A DNA stretch of 6,724 nt from Octadecabacter sp. (GCA_003533975.1 DQCL01000172.1:1-6724), one strand, 5' to 3'. Positions 1 through 6,612 are shown, counted from the stretch's first letter. Numbers and translations are program-made. Notes: a model not told the origin generated them from the sequence alone.

Positions 1-668
1 TGCTGCACGGCTGCTGCCACAACCCAACAGGCGCGAACCTGACCAATCCACAGTGGAAGGGCGTGGTCGATCTGCTGAAAGAAAAATCGGCGGTTCCATT
101 CGTTGACATCGCCTACCAAGGGTTTGGGGACGGATTGGCTGAGGATGGCGCGGCGACACGTTTGGTTGCGTCTAGCTTTGACAATGTGCTGATCGCGGCA
201 AGTTGTTCGAAGAACTTCGGTGTTTACCGCGAGCGCACTGGTATTTTGATGTCTATCACCAAAGACACCGCGCAACGCGACTTGGCGCAACAGAACATGG
301 CGTTTCTGAACCGCCAGAACTTTAGCTTTCCGCCGGACCACGGTGCGCGTGTCGTCACGACGATCTTGAACGACCCTGAACTGCGTGCCGATTGGGAAGC
401 AGAACTGGAAGAGGTTCGTCTAGGCATGTTGGAGCTGCGTAAACAGCTTGCCGCTGAGCTTCGCCGCCTCTCCAATACGGACCGCTTTGATTTTCTGGCG
501 GAGCATCGCGGTATGTTCTCGCAATTGGGGACGACACCCGAATTGGTAGAAAAACTGCGTGCTGATCACGGCATTTACATGGTTGGTGACAGCCGGATGA
601 ACATCGCGGGTTTGAATGCGAAGACTATTCCGGTGCTTGCCAAGGCGATTATTGACGCCGGCATTTAA
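1..668 (+). CDS. Class I aromatic/aspartate aminotransferase, C-terminal part (5' end outside window)
   Basis: PLP-dependent transaminase of fold type I, expected to move the amino group between aromatic amino acids or aspartate and 2-oxoglutarate in the cytoplasm. The reading frame is open from position 3 to TAA at 666-668, about 221 codons, so roughly the first 45% of a ~395-residue enzyme is missing. Visible signatures in order: CCHNPTG near the left edge (the Asn that contacts PLP); VDIAYQGFGDG (Asp and Tyr that bind the cofactor); SCSKNFGVYRERTG with the Schiff-base lysine at 210-212; NRQNFSFPPDHG with the Arg codon at 312-314, matching the Arg292 that selects the second carboxylate in AspC/TyrB; and SRMNIAGL with the Arg codon at 594-596, matching the alpha-carboxylate-binding Arg386. 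All key residues in the visible part are present. Whether it is AspC-like or TyrB-like cannot be settled from this fragment, so no symbol is given. It ends ahead of a terminator hairpin and converges with amtB. Confidence 0.93.
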   Translation, partial: LHGCCHNPTGANLTNPQWKGVVDLLKEKSAVPFVDIAYQGFGDGLAEDGAATRLVASSFDNVLIAASCSKNFGVYRERTGILMSITKDTAQRDLAQQNMAFLNRQNFSFPPDHGARVVTTILNDPELRADWEAELEEVRLGMLELRKQLAAELRRLSNTDRFDFLAEHRGMFSQLGTTPELVEKLRADHGIYMVGDSRMNIAGLNAKTIPVLAKAIIDAGI

Positions 669-728
669 GCCCCTTCGAGTGCAATAGAACGCGGCGTGAT
701 TAGGTAACGATAGCTACGAATGAATGCA

Positions 729-756
729 AAAGGCCCCGCTGGAAAGCGGGGCCTTT
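729..756. terminator. Bidirectional rho-independent terminator between convergent genes
   Basis: AAAGGCCCCGCT (729-740) and AGCGGGGCCTTT (745-756) form a perfect 12-bp stem closed by a GGAA tetraloop. On the + strand the stem ends in TTT and is followed by CTTTGTTTC, a usable U-rich tail for the aminotransferase transcript. Read on the - strand the stem also ends in a short run of T, so it can stop amtB transcription, although that tail is weaker. It lies 60 bases past the aminotransferase stop and 26 bases past the amtB stop. Confidence 0.9.
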
Positions 757-782
757 CTTTGTTTCAGATAACCGAAGAGGTT

Positions 783-2099
783 TTAGCCTTTGGTGAATTC
801 CGGATAGGCTTCCATGCCCAATTCCGCCATGTCGAGGCCGTTGATCTCGGCTTCTTCGCTGACACGGATACCCAAGACTGCCTTGAGGATGAGCCAGATG
901 ACCAAGGACACCACAAAGGTGAAGGCACCATAAACAACGATACCTGTCAGCTGCGCTGTGATTGTCGCGCTGCCAGAGAACGCAACCGCGAGCGTGCCCC
1001 AGATACCTGCAATCAAGTGAACAGGGATTGCGCCCACAACGTCATCGATCTTGAACTTGTCGAGCATAGGAACCGCGAAGACCACGATCACACCACCAAC
1101 ACCACCGATCAGCAGCGATCCGAACAAGGACGGAGCAAGAGGTTCAGCTGTGATGGAAACCAGACCAGCAAGCGCGCCGTTCAGAACCATCGTCAGGTCA
1201 ACCTTTTTGTACATGATCTGTGTGAGGACCAGAGCAGCAATAGAACCGGCAGCAGCAGCCATGTTTGTGTTCGCAAAGATACGACCAATGTCTGTGATGT
1301 CGCCAACAGTACCCGCAGCAAGCTGGGAACCACCGTTAAAGCCGAACCAACCGAGCCACAGAATGAATGTACCCAATGTAGCAAGTGCAAGGTTGGAACC
1401 CGGCATTGGAACAGTTTTGCCGTCTTTGTATTTACCGATACGTGGGCCAAGTACGATGGCACCAGCCAAAGCAGCCCAACCACCAACAGAGTGTACAACT
1501 GTGGAACCCGCGAAGTCGGAGAAGCCGAGTTCGGACAAGAAACCACCGCCCCACTGCCAGGAACCGGAGATCGGGTACATGATGCCAGTCAGGATCGCTA
1601 CGAAGACCAGGAACGGCCACAGTTTGATACGCTCAGCAAGAGCACCGGAAACGATGGACGCAGTCGCGGCAACAAACATCAGCTGGAAGAAGAAGTCGGA
1701 AGCGACAGATGCGTAATCAAGTGCTGCATCGGCGGCGTCCAAACCCACTGGCTCAAGCCAAGTTGTTGTGCCCATGATTGGGCCGATGTAGCCGTTGAAA
1801 TCGCCCGGGTACATCAGGTTAAAACCAACCAACCAGTACATGATCGCAGCGATTGAAAACAATGCGATGTTTTTGGTCAGCTGCATTGCAACGTTTTTAC
1901 CGCGAACAAGGCCCGCTTCGAGCATCGCGAAACCAGCCGCCATGAAGAAAACAAGGAAGCCGGCCACAAGGAACAGCAGTGTTGTCATGATATAGGGGCC
2001 GATTTCATCAAAGCCCGGTGCGGCGGCGTCTTGCGCCAGCGCGAAGGTTGGGAGTGCCGCCAAGGCGCCCGCAACCGAAAGTGTTTTTACGAATTTCAT
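783..2099 (-). CDS. amtB: Ammonium transporter AmtB
   Basis: Inner-membrane Amt/Mep/Rh channel that takes up ammonium; 438 residues from the chosen start. The ATG at 2099 is chosen because GGAG lies nine bases upstream and the product then begins with a classic cleavable signal peptide (MKFVKTLSVAG...FALA, cut near residue 22), as in many proteobacterial AmtB proteins. About eleven hydrophobic segments follow. Hallmarks: the Amt signature DFAGSTVVH at 195-203 with the structural Asp195 and first pore His203; second pore His361 in GAIPVHLIAGIWG; aromatic gate FFF around 136-138; NGALAGLV at 307-313; and a C-terminal cytoplasmic tail (411-438, SEEAEINGLDMAELGMEAY) of the kind that mediates GlnK contact. 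It starts 22 bases after the glnK stop, so the two are almost certainly cotranscribed, and GlnK would block the channel in nitrogen excess. Transcription ends at the 729-756 hairpin. An in-frame upstream start at 2138 would overlap glnK and hide the signal peptide. Confidence 0.97.
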   Translation of the reverse strand: MKFVKTLSVAGALAALPTFALAQDAAAPGFDEIGPYIMTTLLFLVAGFLVFFMAAGFAMLEAGLVRGKNVAMQLTKNIALFSIAAIMYWLVGFNLMYPGDFNGYIGPIMGTTTWLEPVGLDAADAALDYASVASDFFFQLMFVAATASIVSGALAERIKLWPFLVFVAILTGIMYPISGSWQWGGGFLSELGFSDFAGSTVVHSVGGWAALAGAIVLGPRIGKYKDGKTVPMPGSNLALATLGTFILWLGWFGFNGGSQLAAGTVGDITDIGRIFANTNMAAAAGSIAALVLTQIMYKKVDLTMVLNGALAGLVSITAEPLAPSLFGSLLIGGVGGVIVVFAVPMLDKFKIDDVVGAIPVHLIAGIWGTLAVAFSGSATITAQLTGIVVYGAFTFVVSLVIWLILKAVLGIRVSEEAEINGLDMAELGMEAYPEFTKG

Positions 2100-2108
2100 C
2101 TGTTTGTT

Positions 2109-2112
2109 CTCC
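2109..2112 (-). promoter_or_regulatory. Ribosome binding site that fixes the amtB start
   Basis: On the minus strand GGAG sits nine bases before the ATG at 2099, within the short glnK-amtB spacer. It supports the start that exposes the signal peptide over the longer in-frame start at 2138. Confidence 0.7.
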
Positions 2113-2121
2113 ACAGCTCGC

Positions 2122-2460
2122 TTAGATTGCGTCGTCATTTGTTTCGCCGGTGCGAATGCGCAGGGTGCTTTGCACGTCCAACACGAAGATCTTGCCGTCG
2201 CCGATTTTGTCGGTTTTGGCCGTGGTTGCGATGGTCTGGACGACCTCTTCGGCCATTGCCGCAGTCACAACGATTTCGAGTTTTACTTTTGGTACGAAGT
2301 TCACCGCGTACTCAGCGCCGCGGTAGATTTCAGTGTGCCCGGATTGAGCCCCGAAACCTTTGATTTCTGTTACCATCATGCCCCGCACGCCGATGGTAGT
2401 TAACGCTTCGCGCACTTCCTCCAGCTTGAACGGTTTGATTGTTGCGATAATGAGTTTCAC
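2122..2460 (-). CDS. glnK: Nitrogen regulatory protein P-II (GlnK)
   Basis: Small cytoplasmic trimeric signal protein that reads ATP/ADP and 2-oxoglutarate and controls AmtB and other nitrogen targets. It has 112 residues, the normal family length. It begins MKLIIATIKPFKLEEV, carries Gln39 at the base of the T-loop, and has the uridylylation site YRGAEY at 46-51 with Tyr51 intact, so modification by GlnD is expected. The second family signature KIGDGKIFV lies at 85-93 (Lys90 present), followed by Arg101 and Arg103, which contact nucleotide phosphate in the family. The start is supported by GGAAGG seven bases upstream (2468-2473). It is the first gene of a glnK-amtB operon; this linkage is why GlnK is preferred to the near-identical GlnB. 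Control by NtrC under nitrogen limitation is expected from the family. In Rhodobacter-type bacteria this works without sigma-54, and I saw no convincing -24/-12 element here. Confidence 0.97.
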   Translation of the reverse strand: MKLIIATIKPFKLEEVREALTTIGVRGMMVTEIKGFGAQSGHTEIYRGAEYAVNFVPKVKLEIVVTAAMAEEVVQTIATTAKTDKIGDGKIFVLDVQSTLRIRTGETNDDAI

Positions 2461-2723
2461 GCGTGTCCCTTCCGGTTAGTTCGCTCACAAGCCGATCAGC
2501 CTGCTTTCGACAAAAAGGTCGCGTTGGTCGGTCACCCTCAAGCTTGCGGCGGTGAGTTTCTTTCGCAATCGCAGCATTTCGCACAAAAAATGCACAATTT
2601 AATCTCTTTGCCTAATTTATGTGCAGGCAGAAAAATGCTCAAAGAGGGGACATCGTCCTCTACTTTTGGAATCGGGGGCAGTAACATGCGCATAACAGAC
2701 GCCATAAGGCGCGCAGAACTTGA
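2461..2723. promoter_or_regulatory. Divergent intergenic regulatory region, glnK / penicillin-binding protein
   Basis: These 263 bases separate the divergent glnK (-) and PBP (+) genes, so promoters for both should lie here. The part around 2574-2640 is distinctly A/T-rich. It holds GCATTT/AAATGC inverted arms at 2574-2579 and 2588-2593, the half-site TGCAC at 2591-2595 and its inverse GTGCA at 2621-2625. On the - strand TTGTGC occurs twice, 11 bases apart. These resemble halves of the NtrC operator (TGCAC...GTGCA) but not at the usual compact spacing, so the assignment is tentative. No clear -35/-10 pair or sigma-54 element could be read on either strand. The right part contains a 13-codon ORF listed separately. 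Confidence 0.45.
2674..2678 (+). promoter_or_regulatory. Ribosome binding site of the short upstream ORF
   Basis: GGGGG with seven bases to the ATG at 2686 is the best Shine-Dalgarno-like run upstream of the PBP gene. The PBP start codons themselves (GTG 2724, ATG 2742) have no comparable site at a proper distance, so ribosomes may load here and reach the PBP by coupling. Confidence 0.45.
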
Positions 2724-2727
2724 GTGA
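2686..2727 (+). CDS. Possible 13-codon leader ORF coupled to the PBP gene
   Basis: ATG at 2686 opens a reading frame coding MRITDAIRRAELE and ending in TGA at 2725-2727. That stop overlaps the GTG start of the PBP gene in the sequence GTGA (2724-2727), the usual arrangement for translational coupling. A purine-rich GGGGG lies seven bases upstream. The peptide has no recognisable homology and contains no run of one regulatory amino acid, so classical attenuation is not suggested. It could be a real leader, a chance ORF, or the true PBP N-terminus split by a frameshift. The PBP frame has TGA at 2721-2723 directly before the GTG, so it cannot extend further upstream. The small size keeps confidence low. 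Confidence 0.35.
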   Translation: MRITDAIRRAELE

Positions 2728-4889
2728 GTAAGTGGGCAGATATGACCGGTAAACGAGGATCAAAGCCGCCGTTGGTGGCTGAAAAGCGCAGCAGGCCTGC
2801 CCCTAAGAAACGTCAGCCAAAAAAACCCGCCCGTCGCCGCAAAGCAGCGCCGAAGCGTCGCGGGTTATTGGGCACACTCCTTTGGCCGTTCAAGTGGTTG
2901 TTGATCCTGTTCTGGCGCATTGCATGGCGTGGCACATTGGTTGTCGGGCTGCTTGTTGGTATCGGCGTCTTTTATTATGCGGCGACCCTGCCCCCGATTG
3001 ACGAACTGGTAGATGGGCGGACCCGTGGGTCCGTGACGCTCCTAGATGCGCGCGGCGAGACGTTCGCTTGGCGTGGTGACCAGTTTGGCGGGATGATCCG
3101 TGCGAGTGATGTGAACGAAAACCTGCGCAACGCCGTTATCGCCACAGAGGACAAACGGTTCTATTGGCACTTCGGCGTCGACTTCTATGCAACCGGCGCT
3201 GCGATGGTTCGCAACTACCGCAACGGCGGCAATCCGTTGTCTGGTGCGGGTGGTTCGTCCCTCACGCAGCAAACCGCAAAACTGCTATGTTTCGGGCGGC
3301 CGTTTGATCCGAACACGTGGGAAGATGAAACCGCCTATGAAGCCGACTGTCGGCGCACGACACTGTGGCGCAAAGTTCAAGAGGCTGTCTACGCATTCGC
3401 GATGGAAGCGCGCTACACCAAAGAAGAGATTCTGACGATCTACCTGAACCGCGCCTATCTTGGTGCGGGGAGCCGTGGGTTTGAGGCCGCAGCGCAACGG
3501 TACTTTGGCGTGTCAGCGGTCGACGTTAATGCACCGCAATCCGCGATGCTCGCGGGTTTGCTGCAAGCGCCGTCTGCGCGTGCGCCCACACGTAACCTGC
3601 AACGCGCCCAAGATCGCGGGGCTACGGTTCTTAGGCTTATGCGCGACGAAGGCTATTTGACCCCCGAAGAGGAAGCAGTCGCGCAGGCCAACCCTGCGAC
3701 CCTGTCCCAAGCGGCCCGTGCCCGCGCTGGTGGGTATTTTGCCGATTGGGTGATGGACAGTGGACCAAGCTTTTTCACCGATGGCACGACCGAGGATGTG
3801 ATTATTCGCACGACGCTTGATCCTCGCATTCAGACCGCGGCCGAAGAAGCCTTGGTTTGGGTGTTCGAGAACAAGGTGCGTGAAGGGTCAGAGGCGCAGG
3901 CCGCGATTGTCGTGATGTCAGCCGACGGTGCGGTGCGTGCAATGGTTGGCGGTCGTGACTTGACCGCATCGGGCGCATTTAACCGCGCGACGCAGGCGTT
4001 GCGCCAGACGGGATCGGCGTTCAAACCGTTCATTTACGCAACGGCGCTCGACCTTGGGTTCTCAGCCCTCGATATCCTAATCGACGAGCCGACCTGTTGG
4101 GACATTCCCGGCCCGAATGATTATTGCCCAACCAACTACACTGGCCGCTTCGAAGGCGCCGTGACGATGGTTGAAGCCTTGCAGCAATCGCTTAACATTC
4201 CCGCCGTTGCACTGTCAGAAACCGTTGGCCGTGAAAATGTCCGGACCGTGGCCGAAAACTTTGGCATTGCCAGAGAGCTTGCCCAAGGCCCTGCACTTGC
4301 ATTGGGGGCGTCTGAAAGCACGCTCATTGAAATGACGGGGGCCTACGCGGGTATTTTGAACGGTGGGTCGGCAGTGAAGCCCTATGGCCTTGTTGAGCTG
4401 CGCTTGTCTGGTGACAGTGAGCCGCTTTTGACGGCAACGGGGGGTATCCGCGAGCGCGTGATCCAAGAGAGCGCGGCACGGCAGCTTACGTGGATGATGT
4501 ATCAGGTTGTTGAGGGGGGCTCTGGTCGACGCGCAGGCGTTGAAGGCTGGGAAATTGCGGGCAAGACGGGCACCACCCAAGGCGCGCGGGATGCGTGGTT
4601 CATCGGGTTCAGTGGAGATTACGTTGCCGGCGTCTGGATGGGCTATGACAACAACACGCCGCTGACGGGTGTGACTGGTTCTGGCCTACCCGCAGAAATC
4701 TGGCACGAAACGATGGTGCGGGTGTTATCGGGTCTAGTTCCGACGCCGCTGCCAATGGACGTGCCAGCACAAGCAATCGTACCTCAGCCACAGCAGGGCC
4801 AAGGCGGTGACGGATTAGGGTACACGCCTGAACAAGCCGACACGATCATCAATGATCTTCTGCGCGAATTGCAAAACAACGGGGGCTGA
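2724..4889 (+). CDS. Bifunctional penicillin-binding protein, PBP1A family (transglycosylase/transpeptidase)
   Basis: Class A PBP that polymerises glycan strands from lipid II and cross-links the stem peptides on the periplasmic face of the inner membrane; 721 residues. Order: Lys/Arg-rich cytoplasmic tail (about 8-47), hydrophobic stretch and membrane anchor (about 50-88), glycosyltransferase GT51 domain (about 100-280), transpeptidase domain (about 355-640), and a Gln/Pro-rich C-terminus. GT motifs: ATEDKRFYWHFG with catalytic Glu142; GGSSLTQQ at 176-183; RKVQE with Glu220; and YLNRAYLGAGSRGFEAAAQRYFG. Transpeptidase motifs: SAFK (Ser431 nucleophile, Lys434), SLN (489-491) and KTGTT (614-618). 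All catalytic residues are present. It is shorter than E. coli PBP1a and lacks the PBP1C C-terminal domain. Oddities: about 18 extra residues with Cys189 and Cys209 between QQ and RK in the GT domain, and a Cys458/Cys468 pair near the active site. GTG 2724 is used; ATG 2742 is an alternative start. The stop touches that of the convergent next gene. Confidence 0.94.
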   Translation: MSKWADMTGKRGSKPPLVAEKRSRPAPKKRQPKKPARRRKAAPKRRGLLGTLLWPFKWLLILFWRIAWRGTLVVGLLVGIGVFYYAATLPPIDELVDGRTRGSVTLLDARGETFAWRGDQFGGMIRASDVNENLRNAVIATEDKRFYWHFGVDFYATGAAMVRNYRNGGNPLSGAGGSSLTQQTAKLLCFGRPFDPNTWEDETAYEADCRRTTLWRKVQEAVYAFAMEARYTKEEILTIYLNRAYLGAGSRGFEAAAQRYFGVSAVDVNAPQSAMLAGLLQAPSARAPTRNLQRAQDRGATVLRLMRDEGYLTPEEEAVAQANPATLSQAARARAGGYFADWVMDSGPSFFTDGTTEDVIIRTTLDPRIQTAAEEALVWVFENKVREGSEAQAAIVVMSADGAVRAMVGGRDLTASGAFNRATQALRQTGSAFKPFIYATALDLGFSALDILIDEPTCWDIPGPNDYCPTNYTGRFEGAVTMVEALQQSLNIPAVALSETVGRENVRTVAENFGIARELAQGPALALGASESTLIEMTGAYAGILNGGSAVKPYGLVELRLSGDSEPLLTATGGIRERVIQESAARQLTWMMYQVVEGGSGRRAGVEGWEIAGKTGTTQGARDAWFIGFSGDYVAGVWMGYDNNTPLTGVTGSGLPAEIWHETMVRVLSGLVPTPLPMDVPAQAIVPQPQQGQGGDGLGYTPEQADTIINDLLRELQNNGG

Positions 4890-5255
4890 TTATTCGGCAG
4901 GCTCGTCACAACGGGAATAGCGGAAGGCGTAGCCGTCCCAGATCATGATGATGCCGCCTTCTACTTCGGCGTCTTTCATGACCATTGCGCGTTCCGTCCA
5001 GATTTGATCGCTTCCGGAACAGCGCATTGTATAAAGCGTAGCATCCATGCTGACGACCGTAACGGGGCGCGTCATGCGGCATTCCATTTCGACGCCGTAA
5101 AAGATGCCGTCATCAATCTTAAGCGATCCACCATCGGCCCCGACAAGAAGACATTCGGAGTTCGCGCTTTGGCGGTATGTTCCGTCATAAGGCGTTGCGA
5201 CGGCTAGTGCAGGGACGAGCAGGAGCGCAAGTGCTGAGGCGAAACGGCAGCCCAT
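4890..5255 (-). CDS. Small secreted four-cysteine protein of unknown function
   Basis: I do not recognise this 121-residue protein. It begins with a clear Sec signal peptide (MGCRFASALALLLVPALAVA, cleavage expected after residue 20, AVA-TP), so the mature protein of about 101 residues should be periplasmic. Cys3 lies in the signal and is not in a lipobox. The mature part has exactly four cysteines (35, 59, 79, 116), which could form two disulfides, and alternating hydrophobic/polar stretches that suggest beta structure (for example TVVSMDATLYTM and GGIIMIWDGYAFRYS). Its ATG overlaps the mlaC stop by one base (TAATG, 5255-5257), with only a weak AGG just before it, so translation probably depends on reinitiation after mlaC. 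That coupling suggests the same operon and perhaps a cell-envelope role, but no function can be assigned. Its stop abuts the PBP stop directly. The signal peptide, cysteine pattern and operon position make it a likely real gene. Confidence 0.8.
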   Translation of the reverse strand: MGCRFASALALLLVPALAVATPYDGTYRQSANSECLLVGADGGSLKIDDGIFYGVEMECRMTRPVTVVSMDATLYTMRCSGSDQIWTERAMVMKDAEVEGGIIMIWDGYAFRYSRCDEPAE

Positions 5256-5851
5256 TAGCCTAGGTCGCGAATTAACGCGTCGAGGTTTCCGCCGCGTGCA
5301 TCCAACATCGCACCGATTTCAGCACGCTCGGACAAAAGCATGTTGATGCCTTCGATGATCAGATTGAAGAACACCGGACGACCAGGGCGGTCGGATACGT
5401 GGAAATCCACCTGAAATGGTGACTGGTTACGCAGCACGGCGAGGGTACGCACCTCAATATAGCTGTTTACGCTGCGCGACCCTTGGAGCTGAATTTGCCC
5501 ACCTGCAAATTCGTTGAACCGGCGACCATATTTGTCTGCGAGGTAGTGGCTAAACACATCCGCAAACGCACTTTTCTGTGCATTCGTTGCGGAGCGACCG
5601 TCGTTACCCAGCGCATAGGCAGCGACATATGACGTATCAGAATAGCGATCGAAGATGCCTTTGAAGCTGCGGATCATCGAATTCAACGATGCCCCTGATT
5701 GAATGACACCGTTGATGTCAGCCACTGCTGAATTCACAAGACCTTCGGCCTGACCGTCAGTCAACGCAAAACCCGGCATTGGCAAAGCGGCCATTGCGCC
5801 TGCACCACCAAGGGCCAAAACTTTACGACGGGAAAATGTTTGGTTCGTCAT
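5255..5851 (-). CDS. mlaC: MlaC-type periplasmic phospholipid-binding protein (Ttg2D family)
   Basis: Soluble periplasmic carrier of the Mla pathway, which shuttles phospholipid between the outer-membrane MlaA complex and the inner-membrane MlaFEDB transporter; 198 residues, typical length. The MlaC core is visible in FKGIFDRYSDTSYVAAYALG, followed by a Gln-containing helix (NAQKSAFADVFSHYLADKYGRRFNEFAGGQI), the beta-rich lipid-binding part (SYIEVRTLAVL...FQVDFHVSDR) and a C-terminal helix (EGINMLLSERAEIGAML). The N-terminus reads FSRRKVLALGGAGAMAALPMPGFA, a twin-arginine-like motif (Arg8, Arg9) before a moderately hydrophobic stretch, so Tat export is likely, with cleavage near residue 29. 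The ATG at 5851 overlaps the mlaA TGA by one base and has AAGGA eight bases upstream (5860-5864). GTG at 5854 is an equally possible start one codon earlier. It is coupled downstream to the four-cysteine gene. No mlaFEDB genes lie in the window, so the transporter must be encoded elsewhere. Confidence 0.92.
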   Translation of the reverse strand: MTNQTFSRRKVLALGGAGAMAALPMPGFALTDGQAEGLVNSAVADINGVIQSGASLNSMIRSFKGIFDRYSDTSYVAAYALGNDGRSATNAQKSAFADVFSHYLADKYGRRFNEFAGGQIQLQGSRSVNSYIEVRTLAVLRNQSPFQVDFHVSDRPGRPVFFNLIIEGINMLLSERAEIGAMLDARGGNLDALIRDLG

Positions 5852-6612
5852 CACTCAAATCCTTCAAGGCTCAGATCATCTGAGAATGGGTCAATGTCGT
5901 CGCTGGCGGGTGGTTCCTCGCCCAACTCAAATCGGCGGTTTTGCAAATACGCGAGCCGCGCCTGCGCGTAGCTGTCTGCGCTATCATACAGAACACCATC
6001 GATGGTATCCATAAATGTGCCACGTGAAATGGCCAATCCAGCCACGCGGGCGCCCGTTCCGTAGTCAATTTGTGGTGAAGTCCCGACCTTATCTAGGGGG
6101 TCAAACACCATATCGACGATAATTCCGACCATATCGCGCTGTGTGGACGGGCCGAACACGGGCAATTCTACGTAGGCACCTTCAGGAACGCCCCAAACAG
6201 CGAGGGTTTCACCAAAGTCTGTTGATTCCTCGGCGAGGCCGATGGCACCGGCTGGATCAAACAAACCACCAATGCCGACCGTAGTGTTAAGCAAGAAACG
6301 GAAGGTGTTTGTCGCGGATCCGCCAATGTCACCTTGCAGCAACCCATTCGCGACCATCCCCGGAAGGCCAACGTTATCTGCGAAATTCGCGACGGGAACA
6401 GTGATTTCTTCAGGCAAAGCTGCGGAAACTTGTCCGGCAGGGCGCAAGAATGCACGATCAATGCCTTTGTTGAACTCATGTATGCTGCGGTTCGTTTCCT
6501 CGAACGGGTCGTTGAACTCGGTTCCAGGTTGCTGAACGGCACAAGCAGACAGCGCGATAACTGCAAGCAACACGCATCCGGTGCGCACTTTTTTAAAAAC
6601 AGAATGTGGCAA
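5851..6612 (-). CDS. mlaA: MlaA (VacJ) outer-membrane lipoprotein
   Basis: Outer-membrane lipoprotein that removes misplaced phospholipids from the outer leaflet and passes them to MlaC. Residues are numbered from TTG 6612, giving 253 residues. A basic N-terminus (KKVR) precedes a hydrophobic stretch and the lipobox LSAC with Cys24 as the lipidation site; the following residue is Ala, not Asp, which fits Lol sorting to the outer membrane. The family signature NDPFEETNRSIHEFNKGIDRAFLRP begins at residue 34. Further MlaA-like blocks are RFLLNTTVGIGGLFDPA, DFGETLAVWGVPEGAYVELPVFGPSTQRD and YGTGARVAG. The C-terminal tail is acidic (DDIDPFSDDLSLEGFE). The start is uncertain: no in-frame ATG lies between the upstream stop (6658-6660) and the lipobox. 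TTG 6612 has AGG seven bases upstream; TTG 6633 and GTG 6588 lack a visible site. All three preserve the lipobox. It is first in the mlaA-mlaC-unknown operon and overlaps mlaC by one base. Confidence 0.94.
   Translation of the reverse strand: MPHSVFKKVRTGCVLLAVIALSACAVQQPGTEFNDPFEETNRSIHEFNKGIDRAFLRPAGQVSAALPEEITVPVANFADNVGLPGMVANGLLQGDIGGSATNTFRFLLNTTVGIGGLFDPAGAIGLAEESTDFGETLAVWGVPEGAYVELPVFGPSTQRDMVGIIVDMVFDPLDKVGTSPQIDYGTGARVAGLAISRGTFMDTIDGVLYDSADSYAQARLAYLQNRRFELGEEPPASDDIDPFSDDLSLEGFE

Noticed and set aside
720..1856. Long + strand open frame of 378 codons opposite amtB
   Set aside because: It lies antisense to a complete, motif-bearing amtB, overlaps the terminator hairpin at its start, and its product is a low-complexity mix rich in Cys, Thr, Asn, Asp and Arg with no domain. 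It is a shadow of amtB codon usage.
2100..2138. Longer amtB with a start at 2138
   Set aside because: It would overlap the end of glnK and add 13 polar residues ahead of a clear signal peptide. The ATG at 2099 has a GGAG at good spacing.
2461..2640. Sigma-54 (-24/-12) promoter for glnK
   Set aside because: Each GG on the minus strand was checked for GC ten bases later and none gave a convincing GG-N10-GC pair with flanking consensus.
2644..2660. Possible small hairpin GGAC-ATC-GTCC upstream of the PBP gene
   Set aside because: Only four contiguous pairs with a three-base loop and no T-run; too weak to call a terminator or regulatory structure.
2524..2685. Upstream part of the 67-codon + strand frame ending at 2727
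   Set aside because: The start at 2524 lies in the glnK control region without a ribosome binding site and the peptide has no recognisable features. Only the final 13 codons, with their own site at 2674, are kept as a possible leader.
4215..4580. 121-codon minus-strand frame inside the PBP gene
   Set aside because: It lies opposite the transpeptidase domain, whose motifs are all intact on the + strand, and shows no features of its own.
6168..6566. 132-codon minus-strand frame within mlaA
   Set aside because: It overlaps mlaA in another frame of the same strand, while the mlaA frame carries the lipobox and the family signature.
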